This document shows, one piece after another, positions 8,728 through 18,485 of a stretch of 20,182 bases of DNA (position 1 is its first letter; each line of letters starts with the position of its first letter). Under the pieces are notes generated by a model. The model did not search any database and was not told the origin of the DNA. It saw nothing but the letters and a program-made list of their open reading frames with translations. Source of the stretch: Bacteroidales bacterium (GTDB taxonomy: Bacteria; Bacteroidota; Bacteroidia; Bacteroidales; Muribaculaceae); assembly GCA_019415705.1 (NCBI GenBank), contig DXYS01000051.1, positions 1-20,182 of the forward strand, in the 5' to 3' direction. The position numbers and the translations under genes were made by a program.

Positions 8728-8895
8728 CAGTCGGTTCGCATTATACGCGATTAATAGGGAACAGGGTGTGAATCCCTGACAGTACCCGCTGCTGTAAGTT
8801 CCGCTGATTCAGCCATCAATAAGTCACTGACCAAGCAAGAGTGCGACGGTCGGGAAGGCGATGGCCGAGGGAACGAGTCAGAAGACCTGCCGATA
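8728..8895 (+). ncRNA. Cobalamin (B12) riboswitch
   Basis: The conserved order of the cobalamin aptamer is visible: AATAGGGAA (8753-8761), GGTGTGAATCCC then ACAGTACCCGCTGCTGTAAG (about 8764-8798), the GGGAAGGCGATGGCCGAGG arm (8852-8870), and the B12 box AGTCAGAAGACCTGCC (8876-8891). TCGG at 8731 and CCGA at 8890 can close the basal stem. It sits in the leader of the BtuB-type receptor. Binding of adenosyl- or other cobalamin should repress the operon. A hairpin at 8914-8932 with no T-run, ending 21 nt before the start codon, suggests control of translation rather than termination. Confidence 0.95.
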
Positions 8896-8913
8896 TTATT
8901 AATTCGCACAAAA

Positions 8914-8932
8914 AGCGCTCGGGTAATAGCGC
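8914..8932 (+). promoter_or_regulatory. Hairpin between riboswitch and btuB start (possible expression platform)
   Basis: GCGCT (8914-8918) pairs with AGCGC (8928-8932) over a 9-nt loop. It lies between the B12 box and the ATG at 8954 and has no U-tract behind it. It may couple cobalamin binding to ribosome access, but no explicit anti-structure was established by eye. Confidence 0.4.
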
Positions 8933-8953
8933 CGCGAGAAATTTTGCCGGAAA

Positions 8954-10918
8954 ATGAAGATTTCCATCTGCGGAATCTGTCACATTTTTGCACGGCTGCT
9001 CGTTGCAGCAGCTATTGTCCCGGGATTTTCGACCCATGCCGTCGAGAAACCCGACAGTATTGTGAAATTACACGAAGTCACGGTCAATGCGGCCGCACCG
9101 CGTCGTCTCGCCACCGTGCAGCATCTTTCCGGCAATCAGCTGCAAGCACTCTCAACCACTTCCATCGCCGATGCCCTCAAATATTTCGCCGGAGTCCAAA
9201 TCAAGGATTACGGCGGTCTCGGAGGCTTAAAGACCATCAATGTGCGCTCGCTCGGCGCGCAGCATGTCGGCGTTTATATTGACGGCATACGCCTGACAAA
9301 CGCCCAGAACGGCACCGTCGATCTCGGCAAATACTCGCTCTCGACCCTTGAGTCCGTATCGCTTTATAATGCCAACAAACTCGACCAATGCCAGTCGGCG
9401 TCAGAGTATGCCTCGGGCGCGACCGTCTATATGCAGACGCGCCGCCCCGTGTCAGACTCGCTGTCGCTGACGGCCCGCATCGGCTCGTTTCACACCTACA
9501 TGGGGCGTGTCAACGCGCAGTTCAGCCGCCGCGGCTGGAGCGGCTTTGTCGACGGTGAGTATCTCAGTTCGCGAGGCGACTATAAGTTCCGCTATAAGTC
9601 GCAGTGGGAGGACACCGTCGGACGCCGCCGCAACTCTGACATCCGCTATGGTCGCGCCGAGGCCGCGCTGTTTAAAGACGGCTTCGCCTCGCATCTCTAC
9701 TTCTATCGTTCGGAACGCGGCTGCCCCGGTGGCATCGTGCGACGTCTGTCTGACAAATACACCAACGTCGGCCGCGAGTGGGACACTGACCTCTTCGCTC
9801 AAGCCTCTTACCGCCGTGACTTAGGTGCGAAGTTTCAGGTCAAGGGCAACGTGAAGTATTCTTACGAGTATCTGCGATATTGCACCGACTATCCTGAGAA
9901 TCAGAATACTGCGCGAGTCAATAATCATTATCACAACCACGACGCTTTTGCCTCCGTCTCGGGCACATATCGCCCGTGGCCGTGGCTGTCGGTTAACGTG
10001 GCATACGACATGCGCCTGTCATGGATGCGCGCCGACCTCAAACGCTTCAGCACCGTCCGCCGTCAGGACCAAAAAGCCGTGGCCGCCGTGCAGGCCGAAT
10101 GGCGCTCTTGGCGTCTCGCCGCGTCGATGCTCTATCAGCACTACCGCGACCACACCCGTGTGCACGTAGGTGCCGCTGACCCGCTCAGCCGCTTCACCCC
10201 CGCCGTTTCACTCGGCTACACCTACCGCACGCTGACGCTGCGCGCATGGTATAAGAAAATTTTCCGCGCCCCGACGCTCAACGACCTCTATTACACCCAG
10301 ACCGGCAACCGCAACCTGCGCCCCGAGTACACGCGTCAGCTCGACTTCGGTGCCGAATACCGCTTCATATCGCTGCCGTGGCAGACGTCGGTGCAGGCCG
10401 ATGTCTACGTCAACCATATCGACGACCGTATCGTCTGTCTGCCGCTCAAAGGCACCTATACATGGACCATGATGAACTACGGCGAGACCTACTGCCGCGG
10501 TCTCAATGCCACTCTCTCGGGCCGCTACGTCTCGGGGCCGTGGGACTTCTCGCTGCTCTGCTCACTGACATGGCAGCGCGATCTTAATCGCACCGACCCT
10601 GACAATCCCGACACATACAACCGCCCGATATGTTACTCGCCCACACTGTCTTACGGCCTCACGGCTATTGCCGCGTGGCGCGGGCTGTCGCTGACCGTAT
10701 CTGACCTGCATGTCAGCGAGCGCATGTGGTCATACGCCGACCCTGACGACGTGCTGCGGCCGTATAATAATGTCGACATGAAGCTCTCGGCGCAGCTGCC
10801 TTTCGGGCTGCTCGCCACCGCCGAGGTCAACGACCTTCTTGACGAGCAGTATGAGCACATCCCGCGCTACCCGATGCCCGGCCGCAACTACCGCCTGACC
10901 GTCAGCTATACATTCTGA
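8954..10918 (+). CDS. btuB: BtuB-type TonB-dependent outer-membrane cobalamin receptor
   Basis: 654 residues, close to E. coli BtuB and much shorter than SusC-type receptors. Signal peptide about 1-29 (LLVAAAIVPGFSTHA). A TonB-box-like EVTV stands at 41-44 (KLHEVTVNA). The plug domain runs from about 50 to 155, with SIADALKYFAGVQIKDYGGLGGLKTI, NVRSLGAQHVGVYIDGIR and LSTLESVSLYN. The rest is a barrel with alternating aromatic strands, the RAPTLNDLYY and NLRPEYTRQLDFGAEY motifs typical of BtuB/FepA-like receptors, and a C-terminal strand RNYRLTVSYTF ending in Phe, the usual BAM signal. It should import corrinoids using TonB energy. The specificity comes mainly from the cobalamin riboswitch directly upstream. 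It is first in a three-gene operon, with the next gene 27 nt on. No inner-membrane BtuCDF genes are in the window. Confidence 0.9.
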   Translation: MKISICGICHIFARLLVAAAIVPGFSTHAVEKPDSIVKLHEVTVNAAAPRRLATVQHLSGNQLQALSTTSIADALKYFAGVQIKDYGGLGGLKTINVRSLGAQHVGVYIDGIRLTNAQNGTVDLGKYSLSTLESVSLYNANKLDQCQSASEYASGATVYMQTRRPVSDSLSLTARIGSFHTYMGRVNAQFSRRGWSGFVDGEYLSSRGDYKFRYKSQWEDTVGRRRNSDIRYGRAEAALFKDGFASHLYFYRSERGCPGGIVRRLSDKYTNVGREWDTDLFAQASYRRDLGAKFQVKGNVKYSYEYLRYCTDYPENQNTARVNNHYHNHDAFASVSGTYRPWPWLSVNVAYDMRLSWMRADLKRFSTVRRQDQKAVAAVQAEWRSWRLAASMLYQHYRDHTRVHVGAADPLSRFTPAVSLGYTYRTLTLRAWYKKIFRAPTLNDLYYTQTGNRNLRPEYTRQLDFGAEYRFISLPWQTSVQADVYVNHIDDRIVCLPLKGTYTWTMMNYGETYCRGLNATLSGRYVSGPWDFSLLCSLTWQRDLNRTDPDNPDTYNRPICYSPTLSYGLTAIAAWRGLSLTVSDLHVSERMWSYADPDDVLRPYNNVDMKLSAQLPFGLLATAEVNDLLDEQYEHIPRYPMPGRNYRLTVSYTF

Positions 10919-10945
10919 TACACAAGTATACAAACATATACAATT

Positions 10946-12226
10946 ATGTCAATCAAATCATTAATTCTTACAATTGTATTAACGGCGGCCGGTGTTCTCG
11001 GCTCTGCAGCCCGTGAGCGCCTCATCGTGCTCAACGAAGGGACGTGGCAGGCCGACAACGGCCGCGTGACCTACTTTGATGACGGTGCCGTGGTCAGCAA
11101 CCAATGGTTCCGTGACGTCAATGGCTCAAAACTCGGCGACACGCCAAACGACATCATCCGTGTCAATGACAATCTGATTGCCATCGCCGTCAACTGGTCT
11201 AATATCGTGCAGTTTATCCGTCCCGACGGCCGGGCTGTGGCTGCCACCGAGGACGTGCCCAACAACCGCAAGCTTGCCACCGACGGCCGCTATGTCTACG
11301 TCTCGTCCTATGGCCATGAGTGCGCGGTCGACGGGCGCGACGTCGAGTTCACCAAAGGCTTTGTCGCCAAAATTGATGCCGAGACGTATAAGGTCGTCGC
11401 AGCCTGCGAGGTCGGCTACGAGCCGGAGGGAATAGCCTTTTATGACGGCCACCTTTTCGTGGCCAATACCGGCGGCTATGCCTTTCAGGAGAGCCACGGC
11501 TACGAGACCACCGTCAGCGTCATCGACGCCGAGACAATGACTGTCACACGCACGGTCGACACCGGTCAGATTAACCTCTACGGCAAGATGTCTCAGAGCG
11601 GCCGGTATCTGTGCATCAATTCGCCCGGCGATTACTATGAAGTGCCTGCCGCCACTATAATCCTCGACTGCGAAGCCGTGCTAAACGGCGACTCCGATGA
11701 GGCTTGTTTCACCAAACTCGACTATGCCGCCACCTACAACTGCGTCGCCGCTGATGGCACATTCTATGCCATCGGCTCGCGCTACTCCTACATAACATCC
11801 GAATACACATTCAATTACATCACCATCGACCCTGAGTCCGTGATGCAGAGCGGCGGCTATGACGGCGTCACGGCCGACCTGCCCGGCACTGTCCTCGCCG
11901 ACATCAAGGCCATGACTATGCCATACGGCATCTATGTCAACCCTTACAGCGGCTACATCTACGCCACTGACGCCTCGTCGTTTGCCGACGCGGGCGCGCT
12001 CTATCAATGGACGCCCGAGGGTCGCTTTCTCGGTAAGTTCAAGACCTATATCAATCCGGCCCACTTCCTCGCCCTGCCCGATGACAATTCGGGCATCGAC
12101 GACATCGTACCGGATACTGACATCGCCGACGCACCGCTCTACAACCTGCAGGGCATCCGCGTCACCAATCCGCGCTCAGGCGAAATTTACATCCGCTCCG
12201 GCAAGAAAATACTATACAACAAATAA
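10946..12226 (+). CDS. BtuG-like secreted beta-propeller, probable cobalamin capture protein
   Basis: 426 residues. N-terminal signal sequence (SLILTIVLTAAGVLGSAA) with no cysteine, so it is not an obvious lipoprotein. The body has YncE/YVTN-type propeller repeats: NRKLATDGRYVYVSSYG, VGYEPEGIAFYDGHLFVANTG, TVSVIDAETMTVTRTVDTG, YGKMSQSGRYLCINS, YGIYVNPYSGYIYATDA. Residues about 395-426 form a tail, LYNLQGIRVTNPRSGEIYIR followed by SGKKIL, which resembles short C-terminal sorting-type tails of Bacteroidales secreted proteins. Known BtuG proteins are surface lipoprotein propellers that bind B12 very tightly and form a complex with BtuB. The position right after btuB under a cobalamin riboswitch supports the same job here. 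Assignment to that group is inference, and the missing lipobox is unusual. It lies 27 nt after btuB and 15 nt before the next gene. Confidence 0.75.
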   Translation: MSIKSLILTIVLTAAGVLGSAARERLIVLNEGTWQADNGRVTYFDDGAVVSNQWFRDVNGSKLGDTPNDIIRVNDNLIAIAVNWSNIVQFIRPDGRAVAATEDVPNNRKLATDGRYVYVSSYGHECAVDGRDVEFTKGFVAKIDAETYKVVAACEVGYEPEGIAFYDGHLFVANTGGYAFQESHGYETTVSVIDAETMTVTRTVDTGQINLYGKMSQSGRYLCINSPGDYYEVPAATIILDCEAVLNGDSDEACFTKLDYAATYNCVAADGTFYAIGSRYSYITSEYTFNYITIDPESVMQSGGYDGVTADLPGTVLADIKAMTMPYGIYVNPYSGYIYATDASSFADAGALYQWTPEGRFLGKFKTYINPAHFLALPDDNSGIDDIVPDTDIADAPLYNLQGIRVTNPRSGEIYIRSGKKILYNK

Positions 12227-12241
12227 CCAATCACTATCATT

Positions 12242-15200
12242 ATGCGATTAAAAAATCTACTTATTACGCTGCTCGCCGCGTCATCATGTCTCGTGGCCGA
12301 TGCGGCTAAGGTGCAGGTCAAGATGAATACCTATTCACAGACCATGACCCTTGTCAACAAAGCGACTCAGCAAGCTGTCGCTGTCGGTGAGCCGACAAGT
12401 TATACTTACTCTTTCGAGGCTGCCGCAGGCGAATATACTCTTACGGGTTTTAATGCCGACGGCACGGTCAACAACGGCTCTATCGACATAACTGTCACCG
12501 ATGCTGACGAGCAGCTCTTCACAGTCTTGACCTGTAATGCTTACGTCACAAACAAGACTGATAATGTCACATGGACCATCGAAAACGGCGATTATACGCT
12601 TGATGTCACAGTCAGCACCAAAGAGGGTGCATCGCAAAAAGCCGTTCTTGGCAAGAGCACAACTGACGGCCGAAGCTCCTTCCTAATTCTCAATGGCAAC
12701 AGCTACTCGGCTGAGTTCATCCCCTCTGCAGCTCATCAGACCGAGGGTTTCATGACTCTCTATAAAGCCGGTACCGTGACATCGAACGTGTCGGTCTCAG
12801 GCGCAATTCCCAAGGGTGAGACTTACACGGTCAGTGTGCCGGCTGCCGCCGAGCTGCAGATAGGCATGAAGCAAAGCCATTTTACCGATTTCAAAATCGT
12901 TGCGCCAGAGTCAGTAGAAACTGCAGGTGATACCAAAACATGTATTTATAAACTCGCTTACGGTCAGGTTTATAACTATCGCACATGGATGGCCGGAGGT
13001 CTCACACAGGGGGGGTATTTCACCATGGCCGAGGATGCCTCGAAACGCCCGGCTCTCGCTTTCACCGAGGCTGACTACAAGGCCTTTGACCCTAAGAAAA
13101 TCAATCATGACGTACAGAGCAACATGGGCTACGAGACAGGCAACATCTTTGTCAATATCAACGAGCGCGGTCATCTGCTGATGAATGTCGGCGATAAATA
13201 TGACGCCTTGGCCTTGCGCACGTGGGAACTCTCCGATAACACGGTAAACAATTACTTCATCGAGCCTGATTTTCATTATACTGTCGTCGGTCTTGACGGC
13301 AAGCCTTCTACTGACATAATCGAAATCACGCAGACTTCCGGGTCGGCATGGGCTGACATCCGCGCTAAGGCCGCCGGCACGGCCATCGTGCTTGTGACCT
13401 ATGACGCCATCGGCCTCAATTATTATAGCGGTACGACCAAAACACCCTATCTTGGCGGCGAATACTGGGGCGCCATCTGGCCTGAGAATACCGGCGTCTA
13501 TGTCGTTACGGTAGGGCAGGGCACCACGGCCATCACTCCCAATATGGTTATAAACGATAAATATAATAGCGATACAATGAAAAATGCCGGCAAGTATGTC
13601 GACGCCGAGCATGACGTGTTCTACTATCTTGACACCGAGGCGGGTGCTACTTATACTTTCACTCCCGATGGCGTATCAGACATCACCATCGCTTATCCGA
13701 CTATCGGTGAACAGATGGCGACATATACAGGCTTTGGCGCCGAAGGTGTGACCAAAAATGCCGACGGCTCTTACACACTTTTGCTCAAGGAAGGCCGTCA
13801 GATTGTAAAAATGACAGATGCGTCGGGCAAATCTGTCTATCAGGTGCTTACCGCCAAGAAGTGTCATCGCGAGATTATAAACGCCTCGCGCGAGGGCAGC
13901 AAGATTTTCCAGCCCGGCGATCAGGTTAAAATACAGTACAGCGGACTGCATCACCCTGCCAACAAACTTGCCGGTATATATAATATGTCAGCTTATGTGA
14001 CATATAACGGCACCCCTAACGGCTCGTCGCTGATACTTGGCAGCGGGCAATACACTTTCGGCTCTGCAGCTTCGGCTCAGGCGGTTACAGTCACGCTGCC
14101 TAAGGATTTGGACGTCGCCGCCAACCCTGAGTTTGTTATGAACGAAGGCGTCATTCAGGTAAACGGCTACGGCGACCCCATCGGTAATCACCGCGCCATC
14201 AATCGCGCGACAGGCCGTAACGCCAATTTCACCGCCATCGCCCACAAGACATATTTCGGCGCTATCCCTGATATACGTATTCCGCTCTCTGAGATTAAAC
14301 TGTTTAATATAAAAGTTAATTGTAACGTCAGTGATGCTGCCATTACAGTTACTTATGACGGAGAAACGCTTACGCCGGACGCTGATGGCAATTATTCGTC
14401 ATCGTATGGCTCATATTTTGTAACCGCAGAGAAAGAGGGTTTCAGCGTCTATCGCAATATATTCGTTATTAAAGACGGAGATGCTGATAACCAGATATTT
14501 AATGTTGAAATGATTTCTCCTGTCGGAGTTTGGGACGGTAAAACCCTCACCGAGCCGAAGAAGGAAGACGACATATACCTTATATCGACAGGTGCTGAAC
14601 TCGCATGGTTAGCTGATCATGTAAACAGTTCTGCAGATAATAAGAATACTAATGCCAGACTTTTGAATGACATTTATCTTGGTAATTATAACTGGACTCC
14701 TGTCGGTAAAAGTGCCACGACATATTTCGGTGGCGAATTTAACGGCGATGGACATGCCGTCAAAGAGTTATATATTAATGAAAATACCTCTAACCGCGGA
14801 TTGTTTGGTGTCATTGACGGCGCGGCAAAGATTGAAAAATTGTCAGTTTATGGAGAGGTCTCGGCAAAACCTATGGCGGCTGCAGGCGTTGCCGGTTTAG
14901 TAGGAACAATGAAAGGAGGCTCTGTGATTGACAGATGTGTCAATTATGCGTCAGTTACTTCAAGTAATACATCCGGTCGCAGCGGAGGTCTTGTCGGCTT
15001 TATGACTGGTACGGGAAACAAAATATCCAATTCGTACAATGTTGGAAATGTTACCGGCACGAATAACTCTATGGGTGGCATTTGTTCTATTGTACCGACA
15101 GGATGTGAAGTAGAGAATGTCTTCAATATTGGAGAAATATATACGAGCAGCAGTGCCGGATGCGGTTCGTGTTTCGGCGTAATAAACGGAACTTCAAAAA

Positions 15201-15550
15201 ATGCCTTCTCAGTAAAAGAATATCAGAAAACTGACGGGCAGATAACAGTCACCGATGAGCAGATGCGCTCGGGAGAGATAGCTCACCGTCTCGGGGAGGC
15301 CTTCGGTCAGGAAATCGGTAAAGACGCTCACCCCGTTCTCGGCGGCATGAAAGTCTACTATGATGCGGACAATGATGCTTATACAAATGAGCCTCTTACT
15401 GAAACCGGTATCGGAGACGTCGCCGTCGACGGCGACGTGAAAGCTGAACTTTATTATAACCTGCAGGGCGTCGCTTCAGACCGTCCGTGGCAGGGTCTCA
15501 ATATAGTGAAGATGTCAGACGGTACGACACGCAAAATATATGTAAGGTAA
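12242..15550 (+). CDS. Large secreted GLUG-repeat protein of the B12 operon, function unknown
   Basis: 1102 residues. Signal peptide 1-21 (LLITLLAASSCLVADA). C16 follows AASS, a poor lipobox, so plain export is more likely. Residues about 23-680 are beta-rich and unrecognised, with an Ig-like stretch (SAWADIRAKAAGTAIVLVTYDA) near 365-390. Residues about 686-755 resemble a carboxypeptidase-regulatory/PEGA-type module (VSDAAITVTYDGETLTPDADG). Residues about 850-985 hold four to five GLUG-type repeats (NRGLFGVIDGAAKIEKLSVYGEV, GLVGTMKGGSVIDRCVNYASV, GGLVGFMTG, MGGICSIVP), expected to build a parallel beta-helix as in adhesins. The last 35 residues (ELYYNLQGV, GLNIVKM, KIYVR) mirror the tail of the preceding propeller. 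It sits 15 nt behind that gene and ahead of the operon terminator, so it should be B12-controlled. A corrinoid-binding or surface-display role is inference only. Confidence 0.8.
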   Translation: MRLKNLLITLLAASSCLVADAAKVQVKMNTYSQTMTLVNKATQQAVAVGEPTSYTYSFEAAAGEYTLTGFNADGTVNNGSIDITVTDADEQLFTVLTCNAYVTNKTDNVTWTIENGDYTLDVTVSTKEGASQKAVLGKSTTDGRSSFLILNGNSYSAEFIPSAAHQTEGFMTLYKAGTVTSNVSVSGAIPKGETYTVSVPAAAELQIGMKQSHFTDFKIVAPESVETAGDTKTCIYKLAYGQVYNYRTWMAGGLTQGGYFTMAEDASKRPALAFTEADYKAFDPKKINHDVQSNMGYETGNIFVNINERGHLLMNVGDKYDALALRTWELSDNTVNNYFIEPDFHYTVVGLDGKPSTDIIEITQTSGSAWADIRAKAAGTAIVLVTYDAIGLNYYSGTTKTPYLGGEYWGAIWPENTGVYVVTVGQGTTAITPNMVINDKYNSDTMKNAGKYVDAEHDVFYYLDTEAGATYTFTPDGVSDITIAYPTIGEQMATYTGFGAEGVTKNADGSYTLLLKEGRQIVKMTDASGKSVYQVLTAKKCHREIINASREGSKIFQPGDQVKIQYSGLHHPANKLAGIYNMSAYVTYNGTPNGSSLILGSGQYTFGSAASAQAVTVTLPKDLDVAANPEFVMNEGVIQVNGYGDPIGNHRAINRATGRNANFTAIAHKTYFGAIPDIRIPLSEIKLFNIKVNCNVSDAAITVTYDGETLTPDADGNYSSSYGSYFVTAEKEGFSVYRNIFVIKDGDADNQIFNVEMISPVGVWDGKTLTEPKKEDDIYLISTGAELAWLADHVNSSADNKNTNARLLNDIYLGNYNWTPVGKSATTYFGGEFNGDGHAVKELYINENTSNRGLFGVIDGAAKIEKLSVYGEVSAKPMAAAGVAGLVGTMKGGSVIDRCVNYASVTSSNTSGRSGGLVGFMTGTGNKISNSYNVGNVTGTNNSMGGICSIVPTGCEVENVFNIGEIYTSSSAGCGSCFGVINGTSKNAFSVKEYQKTDGQITVTDEQMRSGEIAHRLGEAFGQEIGKDAHPVLGGMKVYYDADNDAYTNEPLTETGIGDVAVDGDVKAELYYNLQGVASDRPWQGLNIVKMSDGTTRKIYVR

Positions 15551-15580
15551 ATAAATATTAGGAACAGTTTGTAAGTGAGC

Positions 15581-15625
15581 GGGCGGTGTGTCAAAGTGAT
15601 TTTGGCACACCGCCCATGTTTTGTC
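15581..15625 (+). terminator. Terminator of the B12 operon
   Basis: GGGCGGTGTG (15581-15590) pairs perfectly with CACACCGCCC (15606-15615). Inner bases TCAAA/TTTGG can extend the stem to about 15 bp around a 5-nt loop, and ATGTTTTGTC follows. It lies 30 nt after the stop codon of the GLUG protein. Confidence 0.85.
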
Positions 15626-15639
15626 ATGGCACCGATGCC

Positions 15640-15670
15640 ACTGACATGCCTCGACTGCCATTATGTCAGT
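15640..15670. other. Second hairpin in the operon-dnaK gap
   Basis: ACTGACAT (15640-15647) and ATGTCAGT (15663-15670) form an 8-bp inverted repeat around 15 nt, with no T-run after it. It could be an RNA structure or a protein site. The 262-bp gap otherwise holds the terminator, the palindrome at 15717 and the dnaK leader. Confidence 0.4.
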
Positions 15671-15716
15671 AATGACTGAGATGACTTAATTTGTTGAAAA
15701 ATATTAAGATAAGCTC

Positions 15717-15733
15717 GCCAAAACCATTTTGGC
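15717..15733. promoter_or_regulatory. Palindrome upstream of dnaK, candidate operator
   Basis: GCCAAAA-CCA-TTTTGGC is a perfect 7-bp inverted repeat with a 3-nt centre, ending 79 nt before the dnaK start. It is not the CIRCE element (TTAGCACTC-N9-GAGTGCTAA). TTTG at 15740 with a weak TATTATTC at 15763 could be a poor -33/-7 promoter, placing the palindrome just upstream of it. Confidence 0.45.
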
Positions 15734-15812
15734 ACACGATTTGTTTATTATGTGATAAACGATATTATTCAAGACTAACATACAAAAAACATAAAACTCA
15801 AAACTCTTTATT

Positions 15813-17729
<1,917 letters not shown>

Positions 17730-17750
17730 GTCCACAAATCAACGATAACA

Positions 17751-17787
17751 AAATGGAGTGTAGCTCAACGAGTTACACTCCATTTTT
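17751..17787 (+). terminator. Intrinsic terminator after dnaK
   Basis: AAATGGAGTGTA (17751-17762) pairs perfectly with TACACTCCATTT (17774-17785), with further CT/AG pairing in the loop and a T-run (CATTTTTATT) on the 3' side. The A-rich left arm could also let it work on the other strand. Confidence 0.92.
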
Positions 17788-17810
17788 ATTTGCACTTTTC
17801 TCTATGAATA

Positions 17811-17842
17811 CTTGTTTTCCATGGATTTTTAGCTTATATTTG
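17811..17842 (+). promoter_or_regulatory. Promoter of the HTH protein-recombinase pair
   Basis: CTTG at 17811-17814, a 20-bp gap and TATATTTG at 17835-17842 fit the -33/-7 consensus. The expected start of transcription, near 17849, falls inside the first CAAATTTG palindrome, a good place for a repressor. Confidence 0.65.
17814..17829 (+). repeat. Left copy of 16-nt repeat flanking the recombinase module
   Basis: GTTTTCCATGGATTTT here and GTTTTCTATGGATTTT at 19810-19825 agree at 15 of 16 positions in the same orientation, and both lie just ahead of a -7 box. They could be attachment-site copies or related promoter DNA. Confidence 0.5.
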
Positions 17843-17845
17843 CAT

Positions 17846-17901
17846 CAAATTTGTACCATTACAGAAATGTGAAGACGAAGTATACTTACGTTACAAATTT
17901 G
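17846..17901. promoter_or_regulatory. Paired CAAATTTG palindromes in the recombinase leader, candidate operators
   Basis: CAAATTTG occurs at 17846-17853 and 17894-17901. The flanks match in inverted orientation: the reverse complement of 17843-17857 agrees with 17890-17904 at 13 of 15 positions. The pair lies between the promoter and the first start codon. Autoregulation by the double-HTH protein is a natural but untested reading; recombinase arm sites are the alternative. Confidence 0.45.
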
Positions 17902-17933
17902 AAGATTAAGTGATACAATAACAGATATGCCCT

Positions 17934-18485
17934 ATGCCCGAAAGTAAAGCTAAAATAATGAGACACTGCATTGTATGCGGAAAACCATTCCTCGCTAAGA
18001 ATGTTGATTCGGTTCACTGCTCAAAGAAGTGTTCCAATGAGACATATCGTAACAAAAAGCGGGCTGAGAAAAGAGAAATGGAGCGTCAGGCTATCTTAGC
18101 TGAATCAGAGGGTAATGCTTTGCTCACAGTGGTACAGGTGTGCAGCCGTTATCAAATTTCACGCCCAACTCTTTATAGGTGGATTCGTCAAGGGAAAATA
18201 AAAGATTACAATCCAGGCGACAGAATGACTCTCATTGATATCGCTGACATCGAAGGCATATTGGAGATAAGAAAGAATCCTTTGGAGGGGACCCAAAAGA
18301 AACGACTATATTCATTAGAACCGGAAGATTGTTATACGATTGGAGAGGTTTCAAAGAAATACAGAATAAGCGAGTCGACAGTATATAGCAATCTGCGAAG
18401 GCATAGTATTCCTATGCGTCAGATAGGTCGATATGTGTATGTACCAAAGTTTGACATTGACAAAATCTTCAAGTCCGAAAAATGA
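17934..18485 (+). CDS. Zinc-finger and double helix-turn-helix DNA-binding protein (excisionase-like)
   Basis: 183 residues. A putative zinc site is C12, C15, C29 and C33 (CIVCGKPF, HCSKKC), followed by a basic helix (RNKKRAEKREMER). Two MerR/excisionase-type HTH units follow: about 63-112 (LTVVQVCSRYQISRPTLYRW then IRQGKI) and about 132-180 (YTIGEVSKKYRISESTVYSN then LRRHSI). They look like an internal duplication. The gene overlaps the recombinase by ATGA, so the two are translationally coupled, which fits a recombination directionality factor or a regulator of integration. The next in-frame ATG at 17958 (MRHCIVCGK) is an equally good start. The name of this family is not known to me; an excisionase role is inferred from fold and neighbour. 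Confidence 0.85.
   Translation: MPESKAKIMRHCIVCGKPFLAKNVDSVHCSKKCSNETYRNKKRAEKREMERQAILAESEGNALLTVVQVCSRYQISRPTLYRWIRQGKIKDYNPGDRMTLIDIADIEGILEIRKNPLEGTQKKRLYSLEPEDCYTIGEVSKKYRISESTVYSNLRRHSIPMRQIGRYVYVPKFDIDKIFKSEK

Noticed and set aside
14790..15240. GLUG repeats considered as DNA-level tandem repeats or a CRISPR-like array
   Set aside because: The repetition is at the protein level only; the nucleotide copies are too diverged and irregular in spacing.
15729..15744. Sigma-54-like promoter (TTGGCAC-N5-TTGT) before dnaK
   Set aside because: The -24 part and spacing fit, but the -12 GC is GT, and the GG falls within the palindrome, which explains the similarity better.
17730..17933. tRNA or tmRNA gene as the integration target beside the recombinase
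   Set aside because: Neither a cloverleaf nor a TTC-A-type T-arm could be found; the gap holds only the dnaK terminator, a promoter and palindromes.
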